A stretch of DNA of 64,000 bases from Poecilobothrus nobilitatus (lineage: Eukaryota > Arthropoda > Insecta > Diptera > Dolichopodidae), in the NCBI GenBank assembly GCA_947095535.1, contig OX352772.1, forward strand, positions 96,515,207 to 96,579,206, given 5' to 3'. The notes beneath the pieces were generated by a model. It searched no databases and was not told the DNA's origin. It saw nothing but the letters and a program-made list of their open reading frames with translations. This document shows, one piece after another, positions 1-11,486 of the stretch. Position numbers and translations under genes: made by a program. Every line of letters starts with the position of its first letter. Within the stretch, counting starts at the first letter, position 1.

Positions 1-160
1 ATAAATCGCTTAGGCATAAGGAAGAAAATTTAGAAAATATAACTTAAGTAATGTTCACGAAACTAACATCAAACGTCCATTTAAATTTGCAGACTACTGA
101 AATAACCGTGAAGACAATAGCACTATGTAATTACTAATACCGGCAGCATATCACCAAACA

Positions 161-1544
161 GTGATAATCGAAAAAATAGAAACTGAATTAGGGTATGCCG
201 AAATAAAAGTAAGTAACATTGAAATAGTGGACAAATTCGACATAATCCCACATAAATTCTACCCAAACTATATATTAAATTTAGTTAATACAATAGAGTC
301 AACATTTAATATGATACATTTAAGTAACCATAAAAATATAATAGATAACAAAATAAATAGAATAAAAATAAAATAAAAAAACTAATTCCTTATAGACAAA
401 AAATAGGTGGATGGACAATGACGTCAATGGACAATGACGATAGAACAAACATTGAAAACCATCTCATGACCATAGACCAAAATAATCATAATATAATTGA
501 TAGCTCAAACCAACAGATAAAGGTAAACGAAAACTTTAATAAAATATTTATCCAAATTAAAGACATAATCGAACAAGATAGAGTACAAATATTAGAAAAA
601 ATTAAAAAATTTGACAGCGAAGAGATAACATTTAAATTGGAAATTGGTTTCCTAGAACAAATGCTTAAGTTAGATTTCCTAGAACAACAAATTAACCATA
701 AACAGGATAATATCGCTCGATTCGGTCTTCTGCTCGATCTCGGTCTCAGCTCGATTCGGTCTTCTGCATCCTAATATACTGACGGACGAAGAAATAAATT
801 TTTATCAAATCGATTTTCATAAGTTATCCAATATCCGACTAGCTGTTGCCAAACATATTAACAAATCCATAATTCTTGCTCTTAAAATTCCAACACATTC
901 TTTCACAACTAGCAAAAATATTTTAATACCTATTACTAACTCTTTTCAAAAACAAATCGAGACTGACATTGAATTCATAATACACCATGACAACAAAACA
1001 CTCTCTTACAAAGAAGGAAAAACATTAAAAGAATTAGCTGAAAGCAAAAACTGTATAATTTAAAAAAGTTGTAAATTTGTAAACAGAATAAAAGAAGAAA
1101 TACTTGTAATAGATGAAAATATTATTATTGTAAACAATTTAAAACATAGTAATTTAACGAAATTACTTTATAAATTTTAATAATTGTACAATTAAAACTA
1201 ACAGTAGAGAATTTAGTAATAATCGAAAAATATTTACTCAAAGATTTGTAATACCCAAAAATTAAAATGTAACATTCAATAATAACGAAATGTTATCATT
1301 CGAAAAAATTGTACTTAGTCAGAAAAAAAATTTAAAAAAAATGGAAGAACTCGGGTATCATAAAAATATAAGTCATAGTTTTACATTAGGGGCAATATTT
1401 GTAATCGTAGTAATAATAATAATTTTTATTTTTTACATTAAATATAGACAAAAACGAATTAAAATTGGTGTTATAAAAAACATCCAGCAAAATACAAAAA
1501 TTGATATTGACCATGATATAGATTTTAAAAAAAATTATAAATAA
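161..1544 (+). pseudogene. env: Errantivirus-type envelope (env) remnant, baculovirus F-like
   Basis: This is a broken envelope glycoprotein gene of an insect endogenous retrovirus (Gypsy/errantivirus group). The first block (161-376) looks like the surface subunit end. A basic, cleavage-like stretch follows near 385-400 and is degenerate. A helical Asn-rich block (418-720) then leads into a segment reading in another frame (about 760-1060) with the LTDEEINFYQIDFHKL and FTTSKNILIPITN patterns typical of F-like env proteins. The last block (1290-1544) has one strong membrane segment (about 1400-1440, Ile/Val/Phe-rich) and a short basic tail. Stops and frameshifts separate the blocks, and repeated CTCGATTCGGTCTTCTGC units at about 715-770 have disrupted the frame. 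No gag or pol is in the window, so they would lie before position 1. Family assignment rests on recalled motif patterns. Confidence 0.65.
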
Positions 1545-3046
1545 ATATAAAAACAATGAAAACTAATATTAAAATTCTATGTTTTAATATGCAAACCCTA
1601 TTAAGTTAATGCTAAATTAAATAAGGTCAATATTCTCTAGTAAAATGTAAACCATATTATGTACATATGTTTATAAATATAAAAAAAAGTAACTACAACT
1701 TATAGTTACTACACTACCTATGTATTAAACAAATTTTTTTTTTAATTTTTTTTATTTAAAGAGAATTTTTAGTATAAGATATTATATTACTATAATAATA
1801 AAATAAACTCTTCACAATTAATAAACAAAAGAAAAATATATACAAGTATAATTGTAACTCACTTTGTATTATCAAAAATTTAGAAAAAAATAAAAATCAT
1901 ACTACATAATAATACTTTAATTTAATTTTTAACTGACCTATGTTAACAATTAGTTTTTAGAGGAGAAATGTATTAAATATCGTATAATGTAATTATAATT
2001 TATAACTAAATATTTCATTGCCAATTTCTTTTTCTTTTCAAGTCCACTAAATTAAGTTAACGCAGTTGTAAAACAAATAATTATGAAAAAAAAAAATTTT
2101 TTTTTATTTGAAACTTAAAACCTAAGAAATACACAAAACAAATGTTTATACAAAAAATAAAATATACTATTGAAATTGCATTAAAATAATTTTCTTTCTA
2201 AACAAAAATTATTCCGCAAAAAAAAAAAAAAAATTTCAATTATGTCATAATTTTATTTACTAAGTGCATTTTTAATTTGTAACGTAATTTTTTGTTTTGA
2301 ATTTCTTTTGTAATTTTAAGATTATTTAGAATTCTAATACAAACATTTTTATATTATGTATATTTAAATAAATTTATTAAAATGTTTAAAGTTAAAAGAC
2401 TCAGGAGAGTCTTCTGTCAAGGGGTGGAGGAGTTATATATTCAAAATTTGTAAACTTTAAGTATTAACAATGTTTTTGAACTTTGAATCAATTAACCTTG
2501 ATTAATATAAAAGTACCTAAAACTCATTCACCTTTTGATAAATAAATTAATCAATAACAGGAAATGTAACTCAGCATTTCTTTAGTAAATTTTAATTAAT
2601 AAATTTTAATAAAAACAAATCCATAAGCATTTCGAAAATTAACATTAAGTAATGCTATTGTTTTATGTTACGAAACGCTTATGTTAGCAATAAGTATTAT
2701 ATATAAATTTTAATATAAATAAGTAAAAGATATAAAATAAAGATATAAAAGATAAAAAATCAGTCTTAAGACCAACCACAAAATTGTATATATCGTTTTT
2801 TATTGTTCCGAAGAACATATTCAATAATATAACAAAATATATAACTCGCTGCAGTGGGATAATACCGTTTTTTTCTAATTCATCTATCTTAAGATAGCAC
2901 AAAAATAATAAAAATGCATTTCAAATAAATTTTCAAAGTTTTACATTAAATAAAAATATTTAAAAAACAAAAATAAAGTAATTCATATGCATCATATCAA
3001 ACTTTATAAAAACAACAACAAAACAATAAAGTAAAACATTCAAAAT
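1545..3046. other. AT-rich stretch downstream of env; possible 3' LTR, not delimited
   Basis: No coding region I can support. An LTR would be expected directly after env. AGTTAATGC at about 1604 resembles the AGTTA start of errantivirus LTRs, but no second LTR is present for comparison and I could not fix an end. Short hairpins occur at about 1689-1709 and 2396-2413. An open frame at 2684-2902 (minus) is very hydrophobic and AT-driven; I do not call it. Confidence 0.4.
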
Positions 3047-3557
3047 CTATAAACAGAAATCACAAATGTAGTTGCTTGTAAAATTTGCTCCACTGCAACT
3101 TTTGTGAACCCAACATCTGCAAATAACAAATAATTTTTATTCCGTAGATTCGTTCTTCACTGCAAAAGGGACAATTTTTATTTCAGTCTGAGCATTTTGT
3201 TCTAACATTTTACCATCCAACTCATTATCATTTAATAATTTTTCGTCAAAATCAGATTCTTTAGTTTCACTGAATTGAATTTTTCTCTTTATTTGTGATT
3301 TTAAAAGATTTTTTATTTTTTTAGTTTCTTTTTCTGTTTTTGGTTTCTTTTTTAGTTCTGCATTTTTAAGGATATTTTTCATTGGAGTGACTGTTATTAT
3401 TGTCGAGTGTTGTTTCCTTTTAGTCATATTATGCCTTTGGCCTTTGTGGAATTGGTCACAAATCTATAAAGTATGCATATTCGCGGTTTTCTGTTTCTTT
3501 CTAGCATTAATTCTAAATACTGTACTATTATTTTAAAACGAGTATCTCAGACGACTT
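3047..3557 (-). pseudogene. Tigger/pogo-like (jerky-type) transposase C-terminal fragment with PHD-like finger
   Basis: The minus-strand frame 3137-3427 (96 aa) is Lys/Glu-rich and has a TIITVTPMKNILK motif, resembling the linker after the DDE domain of insect Tigger/jerky transposases. After one stop, the next frame continues to 3047 with CRCWVHKSCSG and YICDFC, the Cys/His pattern of the PHD-like finger that ends many of these proteins. The catalytic domain is absent: the gene is cut at about 3557, where the 5' end of a LINE begins. The role would have been DNA binding and cut-and-paste transposition; this piece cannot do that. Family assignment is by motif memory only. Confidence 0.6.
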
Positions 3558-6500
3558 AAAGGCATACCGCAGTCATTGTAATAGTAATTATTACAATCAC
3601 TTACAAGTTTCAAATGATAATTATAATAAATTTTTTCGTGCCAATAAATAATTTAAATAAGATCTCTACATCTTTGATAGATTCTTCAATTTTGATAAAT
3701 TTATCAGTATATTACCTAAATGTCAGAGGTCTTAGAACAAAAACAAGTCAAGTCTTACTTAATTGAATAAATATAAATTTTGACGTATTTGCATTAACTG
3801 AAACTTGGCTAAATTCTTCTATGAACAATCTTGAGCTTTTCGATAGCTCATATTCTGTTTTTAGAAAAGATAGATATGCTGAACCTAATGTATCTAATAG
3901 TTACATTCCTAAAGGGGGAGTTGTATTGCCGTCAAAAACTCTTTTAATTCAAATGAAATTCCTATTTCTAACGCAGACGGTCTTGAAATAATAGGTGTGA
4001 ATATAAAATCTTCAAGCAAAAATGTAAATATTGTTAACATATAAATTCCACCTTCTTCGAATTTAAATATTTATATTACTCTTTTAAATCTAATTGATTA
4101 GATTTGCTGTAATTCAGGTCCTAATGATGAATTAATTTTATGTGGAGATTTTAATCTCCCTAATATAACTTGGATTAATCATGACGAAAAATCTTTTTTA
4201 ATTCCTGATTCTTCGGTGAGTGAAACTGATTCGCAATTTATTGATGGCTTAAATACCAACAATTTACAACAGGTTTCCCACTATTGTAATTTTAAAGATA
4301 AACAATTGGATTTAATATTTACCTCTGATTGGTATAATATCACTTTCTGTGACTCTTACCCTTATCTGTGACTCTTACTTACCCTTATCACCCTTCAATA
4401 AGTCTTACCTATTGTGTAAGTAATTCCGTAAATCTTGAAGCCGCAGATACTTATAGTTTTAATTTCAATAAAACCAAGTATCCCGGACTAATAAATTTCT
4501 TAAATACCTATGACTTCACGTCTATATTTAATAATATAGACCTAAATCAAATGACAATTAGGTTTTATGAAATTATGTTTGAAGGTTTTACTCAATTCAT
4601 TTCTATTTCAAAAAAAATATCTTCCAAATCTGACCCACCATGGTTCACAAAGGAGATCTCTCAGAAATAAGAAAAACAAAGCCTGGCGTAAATATCTCTA
4701 ATCAAAAGATATTAATGACTATAACAATTTTGTCATATTTTTTAATAATTTTAAAACGTGATCCGGTATTCTTTACAATAACTACATTAACCAAATGGCA
4801 ACTAAACTAAAATCTGATCCGAAAAAATTTTGGAAATTCATAAATTCTAAACGTAATTGTGATGATTACCCTACATTTATGAATTTCAATTCTCTTTCAA
4901 GTAATGATCCCTTATAGTTATTTCGAAATATTTTCGTGAGTTTTTCAGCACTTCATATAGTGATTCTTCCTTTTCGCCAAATGAAAATTATTTCTCCTTT
5001 ATGGACAGTTGTCACAAAAAGTCTCTTAATGACATAAATATAAATAAAGAAATAGTTTCCAAATATCTAAATAAACTTGGCCATAATACTTTTTCCGGGC
5101 CTGATGGTTTACCGGAAATAATTCTGAGCAAGTATTCTAACGTTCTCACTACGCCTTTAACATTACTCTTCTAAAACTCATTAAATTCTGGACTTTTTTC
5201 TCCTTTTTGGAAAATGTCTTATATCAGACCAATTCACAAAAAGAATGCTAAAAATGAAATTACTAACTATCGTCCGATAGCCAATCTTCTATTCCAAAAT
5301 TATTTGAACTAATTATAACAGATTCAATTTATCACTGTTCTAATCTTTTAATAGATAACCAACATGGTTTTGTCATAGTTTTTGTCAAAAATCTACTGTG
5401 ACAAACCTAGTTGAAACAACGTCCCTCCTCCATAACATGGACGAAGGTTTTTAAACAGATGTTGTTTATACTGATTTTAGTAAAGCATTTGATCTATTGC
5501 CACATAGTATTATATTACTAAAACTAAAAAAATATGGCTTCCGAGAGTTTTTCCTTAAGTAGATATATTCTTATTTGTGTGATTGCTCTTATAGTGTTAT
5601 ATTCAAAAATGTGATTTCAGAACCATTCGTAGCAAATTCCGGTGTTTCACAAGGTAGCCACCTTGGTCCTTTACTTTTTATTTTATCTGTAAATGATGTT
5701 ACTTCTATCATTTTTAATTGTGAGCTTCAAGTTTACGCTGATGATATGAAAATCTTTGAATAGATTACATCTAATATTAAGGACGCCGTCCTTATGCAGA
5801 ATGACCTTCAAAACTTTAACAATTGGTGCGTTAATAATCGTCTTCTACTTAATGTAAATAAATGCGCATTGTTATCTTATACACGTCGTCCTAGTTCTAT
5901 TTATTTCAACTATAACTTAGATGGTATTATTTTACCTAGAGTTACCTCAATAAAAGACTTAGGTGTGTATTTTGATTCCCAACTTAGCTTTAAAATTCAT
6001 TATAATAATATCATAAATAAAGCTAATTCATTATTGCGGTTTGGTAAACGTTTTTCTAAGGAATTTTCAGATCCCTATGTTCATAAATCGTTGTACACTT
6101 GTCCTGTAAGACTGAACCTGGAATATGCTAGTCAGGTTTGGTCTCAATTTTATATGGTACACATTGATAGGATCGAGGCAGTACAGAAAAACTTTCTTAG
6201 ATTTGTCTTACACCACTTGCCATGGTCAAATCCTATTATTTTGCCACCATATGAACAAAGGCTAAAGTTAATTGATTTGTGTACGTTAAGTTTTAGACGT
6301 GCGGTTTCTGATGTTATTTCATTACAGAGATTGTCAAGGGGTATGTTAAATCTACTTCAATTTCTAGTAAAATTAATATTAGAAATCTTCAACGCCCTCG
6401 CTCTTGCAAGTTATTTAAAACCTATGTATAATCATAGGACTAATTATGGTAAATTTGAACCTATTAATAGGATGCTTATTATAGGTAACAAACATAAACG

Positions 6501-6808
6501 TAGTATTGACTTTACACTTTCAAAACATTGCCAAAAACAAAAATTATGCAATCGCATAATTTAAAAAATTTTTGTTTTTGTTTTCTTGTTGCACTTTAAA
6601 GTACCTATGTATATGATTTTAAATTTTTAATTTTAATCTTAGTTCTAAGTTTATTTATACTTAACATTTATGTAATTTTTATTGTATAATTTATAATTAT
6701 ATTGTATAAATTATACTTATATTGTATAATTTACTAGTTATTATATATTATTATAAATTTTAGGTAAACTGTTTGTGCTAAGCAGTATAAATAAATAAAT
6801 AAATAAAA
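3558..6808 (+). mobile_element. LINE-1: 5'-truncated CR1/Jockey-like non-LTR retrotransposon
   Basis: ORF2 remnant with an APE-type endonuclease (about 3700-4600; TETWLNSS, CGDFNLPNITW) and a reverse transcriptase (about 5050-6000; SGVSQGSHLGPLL and the catalytic YADD in YADDMKIFE near 5735). A C-terminal domain follows (PYEQRLKLIDLCTLSFRR), with a stop at about 6563. The 3' end is an AT-rich UTR with an (ATAA)n tail at 6788-6808. Many stops and frameshifts make it dead. ORF1 is missing: the 5' edge (3558) matches an internal position of LINE-2 (31613), so the truncation may be a duplication breakpoint and not incomplete reverse transcription. It abuts Polinton copy A inside the penton-candidate gene. 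Confidence 0.9.
5575..6564 (+). pseudogene. LINE-1 reverse transcriptase, palm with YADD, and C-terminal domain
   Basis: The best-preserved coding part of LINE-1. The first frame (5575-5763) holds the SQGSHLGPLLFIL turn and the YADD catalytic pair. After a stop the second frame (5794-6564) runs 256 aa through the thumb (NNRLLLNVNKCALLSYTRR; SIKDLGVYFDS) into the C-terminal region. The same order, with nearly identical residues, is found in LINE-2 at 27866-28761 on the other strand. Confidence 0.85.
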
Positions 6809-7450
6809 AGTTTTGAAAGCTTCTATTACACGTGATTTATATTTTTTAAAATCTGTAACTTTCGAAAATACTTGATTGAAACATGTTATCAAAAGTCCTT
6901 CAAGGGTAATTTGCGTAATTTGTTCTTATTTTTATATCTATTTTGGGCCTAGTAACACATATCGTAGTGTAACTTATATTTTTAGGCATCTTCTCAGCTT
7001 TTGCTGATTGTGTATAATGAACTTCATCGTTTATAAAATTAAAAATTCCCCAAATCAGTCGTCAAACAGTCAAACAGTCGTTTAACTTCTTTTCTTGTAA
7101 ACCTATTGAGTGGGCGTATATTTTCAATTAGCGTTGGTAGTAGAAAAACTTTCCAGTCGCATATCAATTGTTTTTCTATGTATGGAATATATGATGTTCC
7201 AACTCCTATCATATCTTTCTGCTTACCTTTAATAAATGTTTGAGTACTTTTTTCCCATTCTTCACCATACACATTTGGAACGAAGTCATTAACATACATT
7301 TCTGAAATGCCGACTTTCCACCTTGAATCACACATGTATTTATTCATTTTATTTGTAAAAGATGATAATGAATTTTCTGTATGATAGTTCATAGATGAAT
7401 CACTGAGTAAAGTGACGAAAAAATTCATCATTTATTTGTATGTTGTCCAT
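6809..7450 (-). pseudogene. Penton/minor-capsid candidate, copy A, truncated
   Basis: Shares ENSLSSFTNKMNKYMCDSR and the WKVGISEMYVNDFVPNVYG pattern with the copy C gene at 23921-24803. The start is taken at 7450 (ATG in ATGGACAACATAC); a frameshift soon after puts most of the match in the frame 7039-7431. A duplicated CAAACAGTC stretch near 7075 also disrupts it. The C-terminal half is missing because the LINE-1 tail joins at 6808. The match to the copy C gene is clear; the structural role is inferred from the family. Confidence 0.75.
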
Positions 7451-7809
7451 GAGCTTGCGGATGTATTCTTACGAATTGGAAAATTAAGTTCTGTTTGAGT
7501 ATTACCTGCTGCTGACCTTAAAACACGTCTTGATGAATTATTCAACTCCTTGCTAATTGTCGTGCTTTCTTTTTTCGTTGGTGGGCTTGAGCTATCTAAA
7601 GGAATAGTTATAATGTTTCCTGTATCAGTTTCAAAAATTTGTACATTTTGATTTCTAATTGATTTTCTTTTTCTAAGACGTTCTACAGCTGCAGCAACTG
7701 ACAATGCTTTTGTTCAAACATTTTCTTGAATTTCATCATCAAATACTTCGTCATCAATTTCTGTTTCAAATATTTCTTCTTCTTCGGAACAACTTGTTTT
7801 CCTATATTC
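7432..7809 (-). pseudogene. KWYLY-motif structural-block protein, copy A, C-terminal part
   Basis: C-terminal part (RLRKRKSIRNQNVQIFETDT, then a Ser/Pro/Lys-rich stretch and TQTELNFPIRKN) of a protein whose N-terminus is at 10136-10380. The two parts were separated by a LINE insertion. The 3' end overlaps the start of the penton candidate, as in copies B and C. Function unknown. Confidence 0.7.
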
Positions 7810-7819
7810 TTAGATTGGG

Positions 7820-8698
7820 TTAGGTTAACGTGGCTGCCAAAAAGGCACACTTAGACCGTATTTGGTCCATTGTGATACCACATAGAAGCTTTTCTATTCC
7901 ACTAGTTAAAACCAATTTGAGCATTTTGCAAAGCGAAGAATACAAATGGGTATTCCTTCTTGCCGACAAGGCCGGGCATGTGAATAGGTGATGGAGAGTA
8001 GTTTCCTCCTCTTCTTCATCCTTGCAGGCTCTACAATAGTCGTTTGCGGATAAGCCAAGTTTTCTGGCATGCTTCCCTATTAGATAATGATCGGTGATTA
8101 TTCCCATTGTCATTCCAATGTCTGTCCTTTTGAGGGAAAGCAGATTATTGGATCGTCTTAAATTGGTTTTGGGCCATATCAATCTTGTGATATTGCACGG
8201 GGTTAAGTTTGACCATTTGTAATTTACCATATCCGTTATTTCTTTTCGAAATAACGTTTTGCTTGTGGATAGAGGTACCCCTAGTACTGCCCTATCCGGC
8301 AGAACTTGTAAGGTTGTACCAATTCTTGCGAGTTCATCTGCTTTTTCATTTCCCGGAATACCGCGATGACCTGGTACCCAGCAAAGCTGAATGCTAAACT
8401 GCCTGGCCATCTCGTTAAGAAGTTTTCGGAAGTTTATTACATTCTTCGAGGTTGTGCATGTTCATTCCAGAGATTTTAACGCAGACTGACTGTCTGACAG
8501 AATACGTACTTGCTTCACAGTCAAAACGCTTCTATTCAGTAGAATCAAGGCTTTTTGAATTGCCATAATTTCCGCTTGGAAGACGCTACAATAGTCTGGT
8601 AATCGGAAATTATGACTATCTGAGAAGACCCCGTATCCTACACTGCTGTTCATTTTTGAACCATCCGGGTAGAATTGTATTCCTTCGAAGATCATCAC
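7820..8698 (-). pseudogene. LINE RNase H domain plus Cys/His knuckle
   Basis: The RNase H domain begins in frame 8462-8698 (FYPDGSKMNSSVGYG with the first Asp; FQAEIMAIQKAL with the Glu; RILSDSQSALKSL with the next Asp). It ends in frame 7820-8410 with the last motif HRGIPGNEKADELAR. The C-terminal CRACKDEEEEETTLHHLFTC is a zinc-knuckle-like pattern common in R1/LOA/I-clade LINEs. A frameshift separates the two parts. The domain would remove RNA from the cDNA hybrid during retrotransposition. Confidence 0.85.
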
Positions 8699-8710
8699 TG
8701 TGTTCGAGTT

Positions 8711-10059
8711 CTAACTCTCACGGCTTGGTATACTCGTCACATCAGTTTTCCCGAAGAAATAAGTGGGGGACGTGTAGTCCATTAAAGCGGGAGTGGACTT
8801 GAATTGGTTTATTATATCCGAGTGACCTTCTCGTGAATTGATCCACTGGGATGTAGCTTTTAATCTCACAGCTGTGTTTGCGGCTGCAAATTTACTATAA
8901 TATTCTACAGGCATCAGATTAAGCATGTCTAATGCCACAGAAGGCGGTTATTGTGCAGCCCACCTCTTCCAGGATTTTAAGCAGTTTATTTACCACCATA
9001 TTCCACAGAAGGGGAGATAGCACCCCACCTTGCGGAGTCCCTCTACTCACAAACCTTTTTGCTGAAGCGTTGCCTAAGTTGGCCCTGATGGCCCTGCTAT
9101 TTAGCATATTAGCTATCAGTGCTCTTAGCTCTGGTTCAACTCCTAGGCTTATGAGTGCGTTCAAAATTGCTACCTGATTGACGTTATTAAACGCTCTCTC
9201 AATATCTATAAAAGCTGCAAGAGTATACACTTTGCAATTTAAAGATCTTTCAATCGAGCTTGTCAAAGTGTGAAATGCAGTATCCACTGACTTCGCTTTA
9301 CAGTAAGTATGTTGAGAGGACAACAGATTTTTATCTAAGTTGCAGCGGATATGGATGTCGATCAATCTTTCTAAGGTTTTTAGAAGGAAGGATGACAGGC
9401 TTATAGGTCGAAAGTCCTTCGAATGGACGTGACTACTTTTGCCGGCCTTGGGTATGAACACTACTCTTACCTGTTTCCGTTTATCCGGGATAAGCCCCAA
9501 ATTAAGACAACCACAGAAAATGCTTTTTAACCAAGCAAGGGTAGTAGATGCAGGTTGCTGGATCTCAGCGAGTATAATTCCATCCGGTCCGCTTGACTTG
9601 AATGGTTCGAAACTATCTATAGCCCATTGTAGTTTGTCCCCTGTAACCACCACCTCTGAAATAGTAGGGAGAGGATTCAGAAGCACCCAGGAAAATGGGT
9701 TTTTAAAAGTAATTCCAACGACTCCTCGCTTGTGGTAGCCCAGCTGCGATCCTCTTTTTTAAGAAGACTGGGTACCATGAGGTTTGTCGATAGAATTTTC
9801 CTAAGGGATTTCTATAGACTGACTTTGTTGGAAGACTTTCGTCCAGACTGAACTCAAGGTATCTGTGATCTGAAAAGGAATGCTCATCAGAAACTTTCCA
9901 TGATTTTATTTTAGAATAAATAAAGTCCGAGACTAAGGTTATGTCTAGGACTACTTGCCTATTACTAGTAACAAAGGTAGGTTTTCTGCCAATGTTACAG
10001 ATTAGAAGGCCAGTACTTAAAATGTAATCAAAAAGTGAGCAGGGAGTCCTTATTGACAA
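8711..10059 (-). pseudogene. LINE endonuclease C-terminus and reverse transcriptase with internal deletion
   Basis: Frame 9703-10059 holds the last part of an APE endonuclease (NIGRKPTFVTSNRQVVLD; SDHRYLEF). Frame 8919-9686 (255 aa) holds fingers and palm up to the VVNKLLKIL helix, then changes abruptly at about 8935 without the catalytic ADD box. Frame 8711-8938 continues with the connection region (KFAAANTAVRLKATSQW). Loss of ADD means it cannot polymerise. Confidence 0.85.
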
Positions 10060-10135
10060 CGACTAACGCCTGTCAGGATTCTTCTACTACTTCCCCTAGT
10101 TTGGCAATTTTCCAATTCTTCCAATTCTTCATTCA

Positions 10136-10380
10136 TATATTCAGGGAAATTCGATTGAGTTTCCGCATCTATATACATTGGTTTTGCACGAGTTCGAATA
10201 CTTTATTTTATTCTCCTCTTTATTTCTAGGAAGTTGTCGTTTTTTGTTTTTTATTTTAAATAGATTTTGTCTGTATAAATACCATTTTTGTGTGTCTGTG
10301 AGATGTATATTTAACAATATTTTTTTCATTTTTATCCAAATTATTGTTCAATGTCCGCATTCTGCTTCATTTTGTCATCA
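10136..10380 (-). pseudogene. KWYLY-motif protein, copy A, N-terminal part
   Basis: Starts at the ATG at 10380 (MTKMKQNADI-like context, by comparison with copy B at 13435). Contains ILLNIHLTDTQKWYLYRQNL, then a basic stretch. It is interrupted at 10136 by the LOA-type LINE and resumes at 7809. The same motif order appears in copies B and C, so the gene was a regular part of the element. Its function is unknown to me. Confidence 0.7.
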
Positions 10381-10443
10381 ATCTCAAGTTTTAGAATTAC
10401 CATTTTATTAAATGTGGCATTATTCATTTTATAAAATTTCCGA

Positions 10444-10744
10444 TTAATCTGACAGTACTGCACCAAGAAGTGTAGGTAAAAATGCACCACGTTGAATAAT
10501 AATTTTACTTTTGCTATTTATAGATTTTTTCCGGCAAATAAATGATCTTAATTCTTTATTATACTTTCGTAATTGGTTTGTTGCTTTTTTACTAAGATTA
10601 CAACTACCTTTTAAAATATTTAAAGAGATTTCGCAAAATATTTTTATTACTTCAGGGTCACAGTGTTTTATAATTACTTTCTGCAATTTTGGTTTAGAGG
10701 TTTTTAATAGGTGCCATATGTCGATTGGTCTTCAAACGTTTCAT
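10444..10744 (-). pseudogene. Small basic Polinton protein with hydrophobic C-terminus, copy A
   Basis: About 100 aa. The start at 10744 lies inside the 3' end of the ATPase gene (20-40 bp overlap). Conserved block VIIKHCDPEVIK, a basic middle rich in Lys/Arg, and a hydrophobic end GAFLPTLLGAVLS. A frameshift separates the first residues from the main frame (10444-10686). Proteins of this size and layout recur beside the ATPase in animal Polinton/adintovirus elements and are suspected minor virion proteins; that role is inference. Confidence 0.65.
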
Positions 10745-11366
10745 ATTCCTCCCCAAATTGTTCTAACCGATCTCTCGTACAATAAAACAAACCTTTTCCA
10801 AATATATCACTTCTTAATCGAAATATATCATTAACGTCTTGAGTAAGATCTATTAATATATAGCCATATGGGACTGACGTCACATCATTATATACTTTTT
10901 CAAATGCTTTGATTTGATTAGGACAAATTTGGTGAGCTAGAGGTAATATCTGTGATTTATCTCTTGGATTTTTGAAAAGTACTAAATATTTACAGTTAAG
11001 TGAAATATCTCTTGAAAATTTACCCTGGTGAAAAACATGTTGTGTTACAAATATTACAGATAAATTTCTCTGATGTGATCCTCTAGTAAATAAATCACAT
11101 ACATACTTATCATGAGAATTTAACATCATATCATAGATAATAATTAACAAAGATTTTTGATTATTATTAAAATCTGGAATAGTGTTACTATATTCCACAT
11201 CTTTGATATATTTTGGAACGGCATTTTTGTCTGGATTACAGCAAATTATTCTATTAATATGTGGTTGTATATTTTCTTTTTTATATTTTATTAATTTATT
11301 AATAAACGTGGTTTTACCACAGCATGATGACCCCGCAACCATCATGGTAAATGGGTGAAACAGCAT
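10704..11366 (-). pseudogene. ATP: Polinton A32/FtsK-like genome-packaging ATPase, copy A
   Basis: Open over 220 aa from the ATG at 11366, the best-kept ATPase in the window. Walker A is GSSCCGKTT (residues about 12-20). The Walker B strand reads LLIIIYDMM, where copy B has IIIDDMM, so a key acidic residue is replaced by Tyr. Downstream, FVTQHVFHQGKFSRDISLN and VLFKNPRDKSQI match the conserved block of Polinton and adenovirus-like packaging ATPases. The protein would pump DNA into capsids in the nucleus. It is the first gene of the minus-strand block and shares an upstream region with the divergent gene at 11487. The open frame with a changed catalytic residue suggests recent decay. Confidence 0.88.
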
Positions 11367-11486
11367 AGTTGTATTACTTAAAAATTAATTCTGCTAACCT
11401 ATATTTATATGAAAAACTCTTTTTCCGAAGTGAATATAAATGTAAATTTAGTTATTCTATAGAACATTCTTCCATAAACCTTCGAC

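Larger units (their letters stand above)
7810..10135 (-). mobile_element. LOA/R1-type LINE, 5'-truncated, inserted in Polinton copy A
   Basis: Non-LTR retrotransposon read from 10135 down to 7810. It contains the endonuclease C-terminus (9703-10059; SDHRYLEFSL), reverse transcriptase (8919-9686; SSGPDGI, PKAGKSS, RPISLSSF, RGTPQGGVLSPLLW), RNase H (8462-8698 and the start of 7820-8410; WVPGHRGIPGNEKADELAR) and a Cys/His knuckle (CRAC...HHLFTC). The YADD segment is missing, apparently by an internal deletion near 8935. The element is flanked by TATATTC on both sides (7803-7809 and 10136-10142), a plausible 7-bp target-site duplication. There is no poly(A); the 3' end reads TTAACCTAACCCAATCTAA. 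Confidence 0.9.

Noticed and set aside
2684..2902. Small membrane protein
   Set aside because: Very AT-rich, hydrophobic by codon bias, no relative within the window and no context.
8932..9738. Plus-strand frames inside the LOA LINE
   Set aside because: They are shadows of the minus-strand reverse transcriptase.
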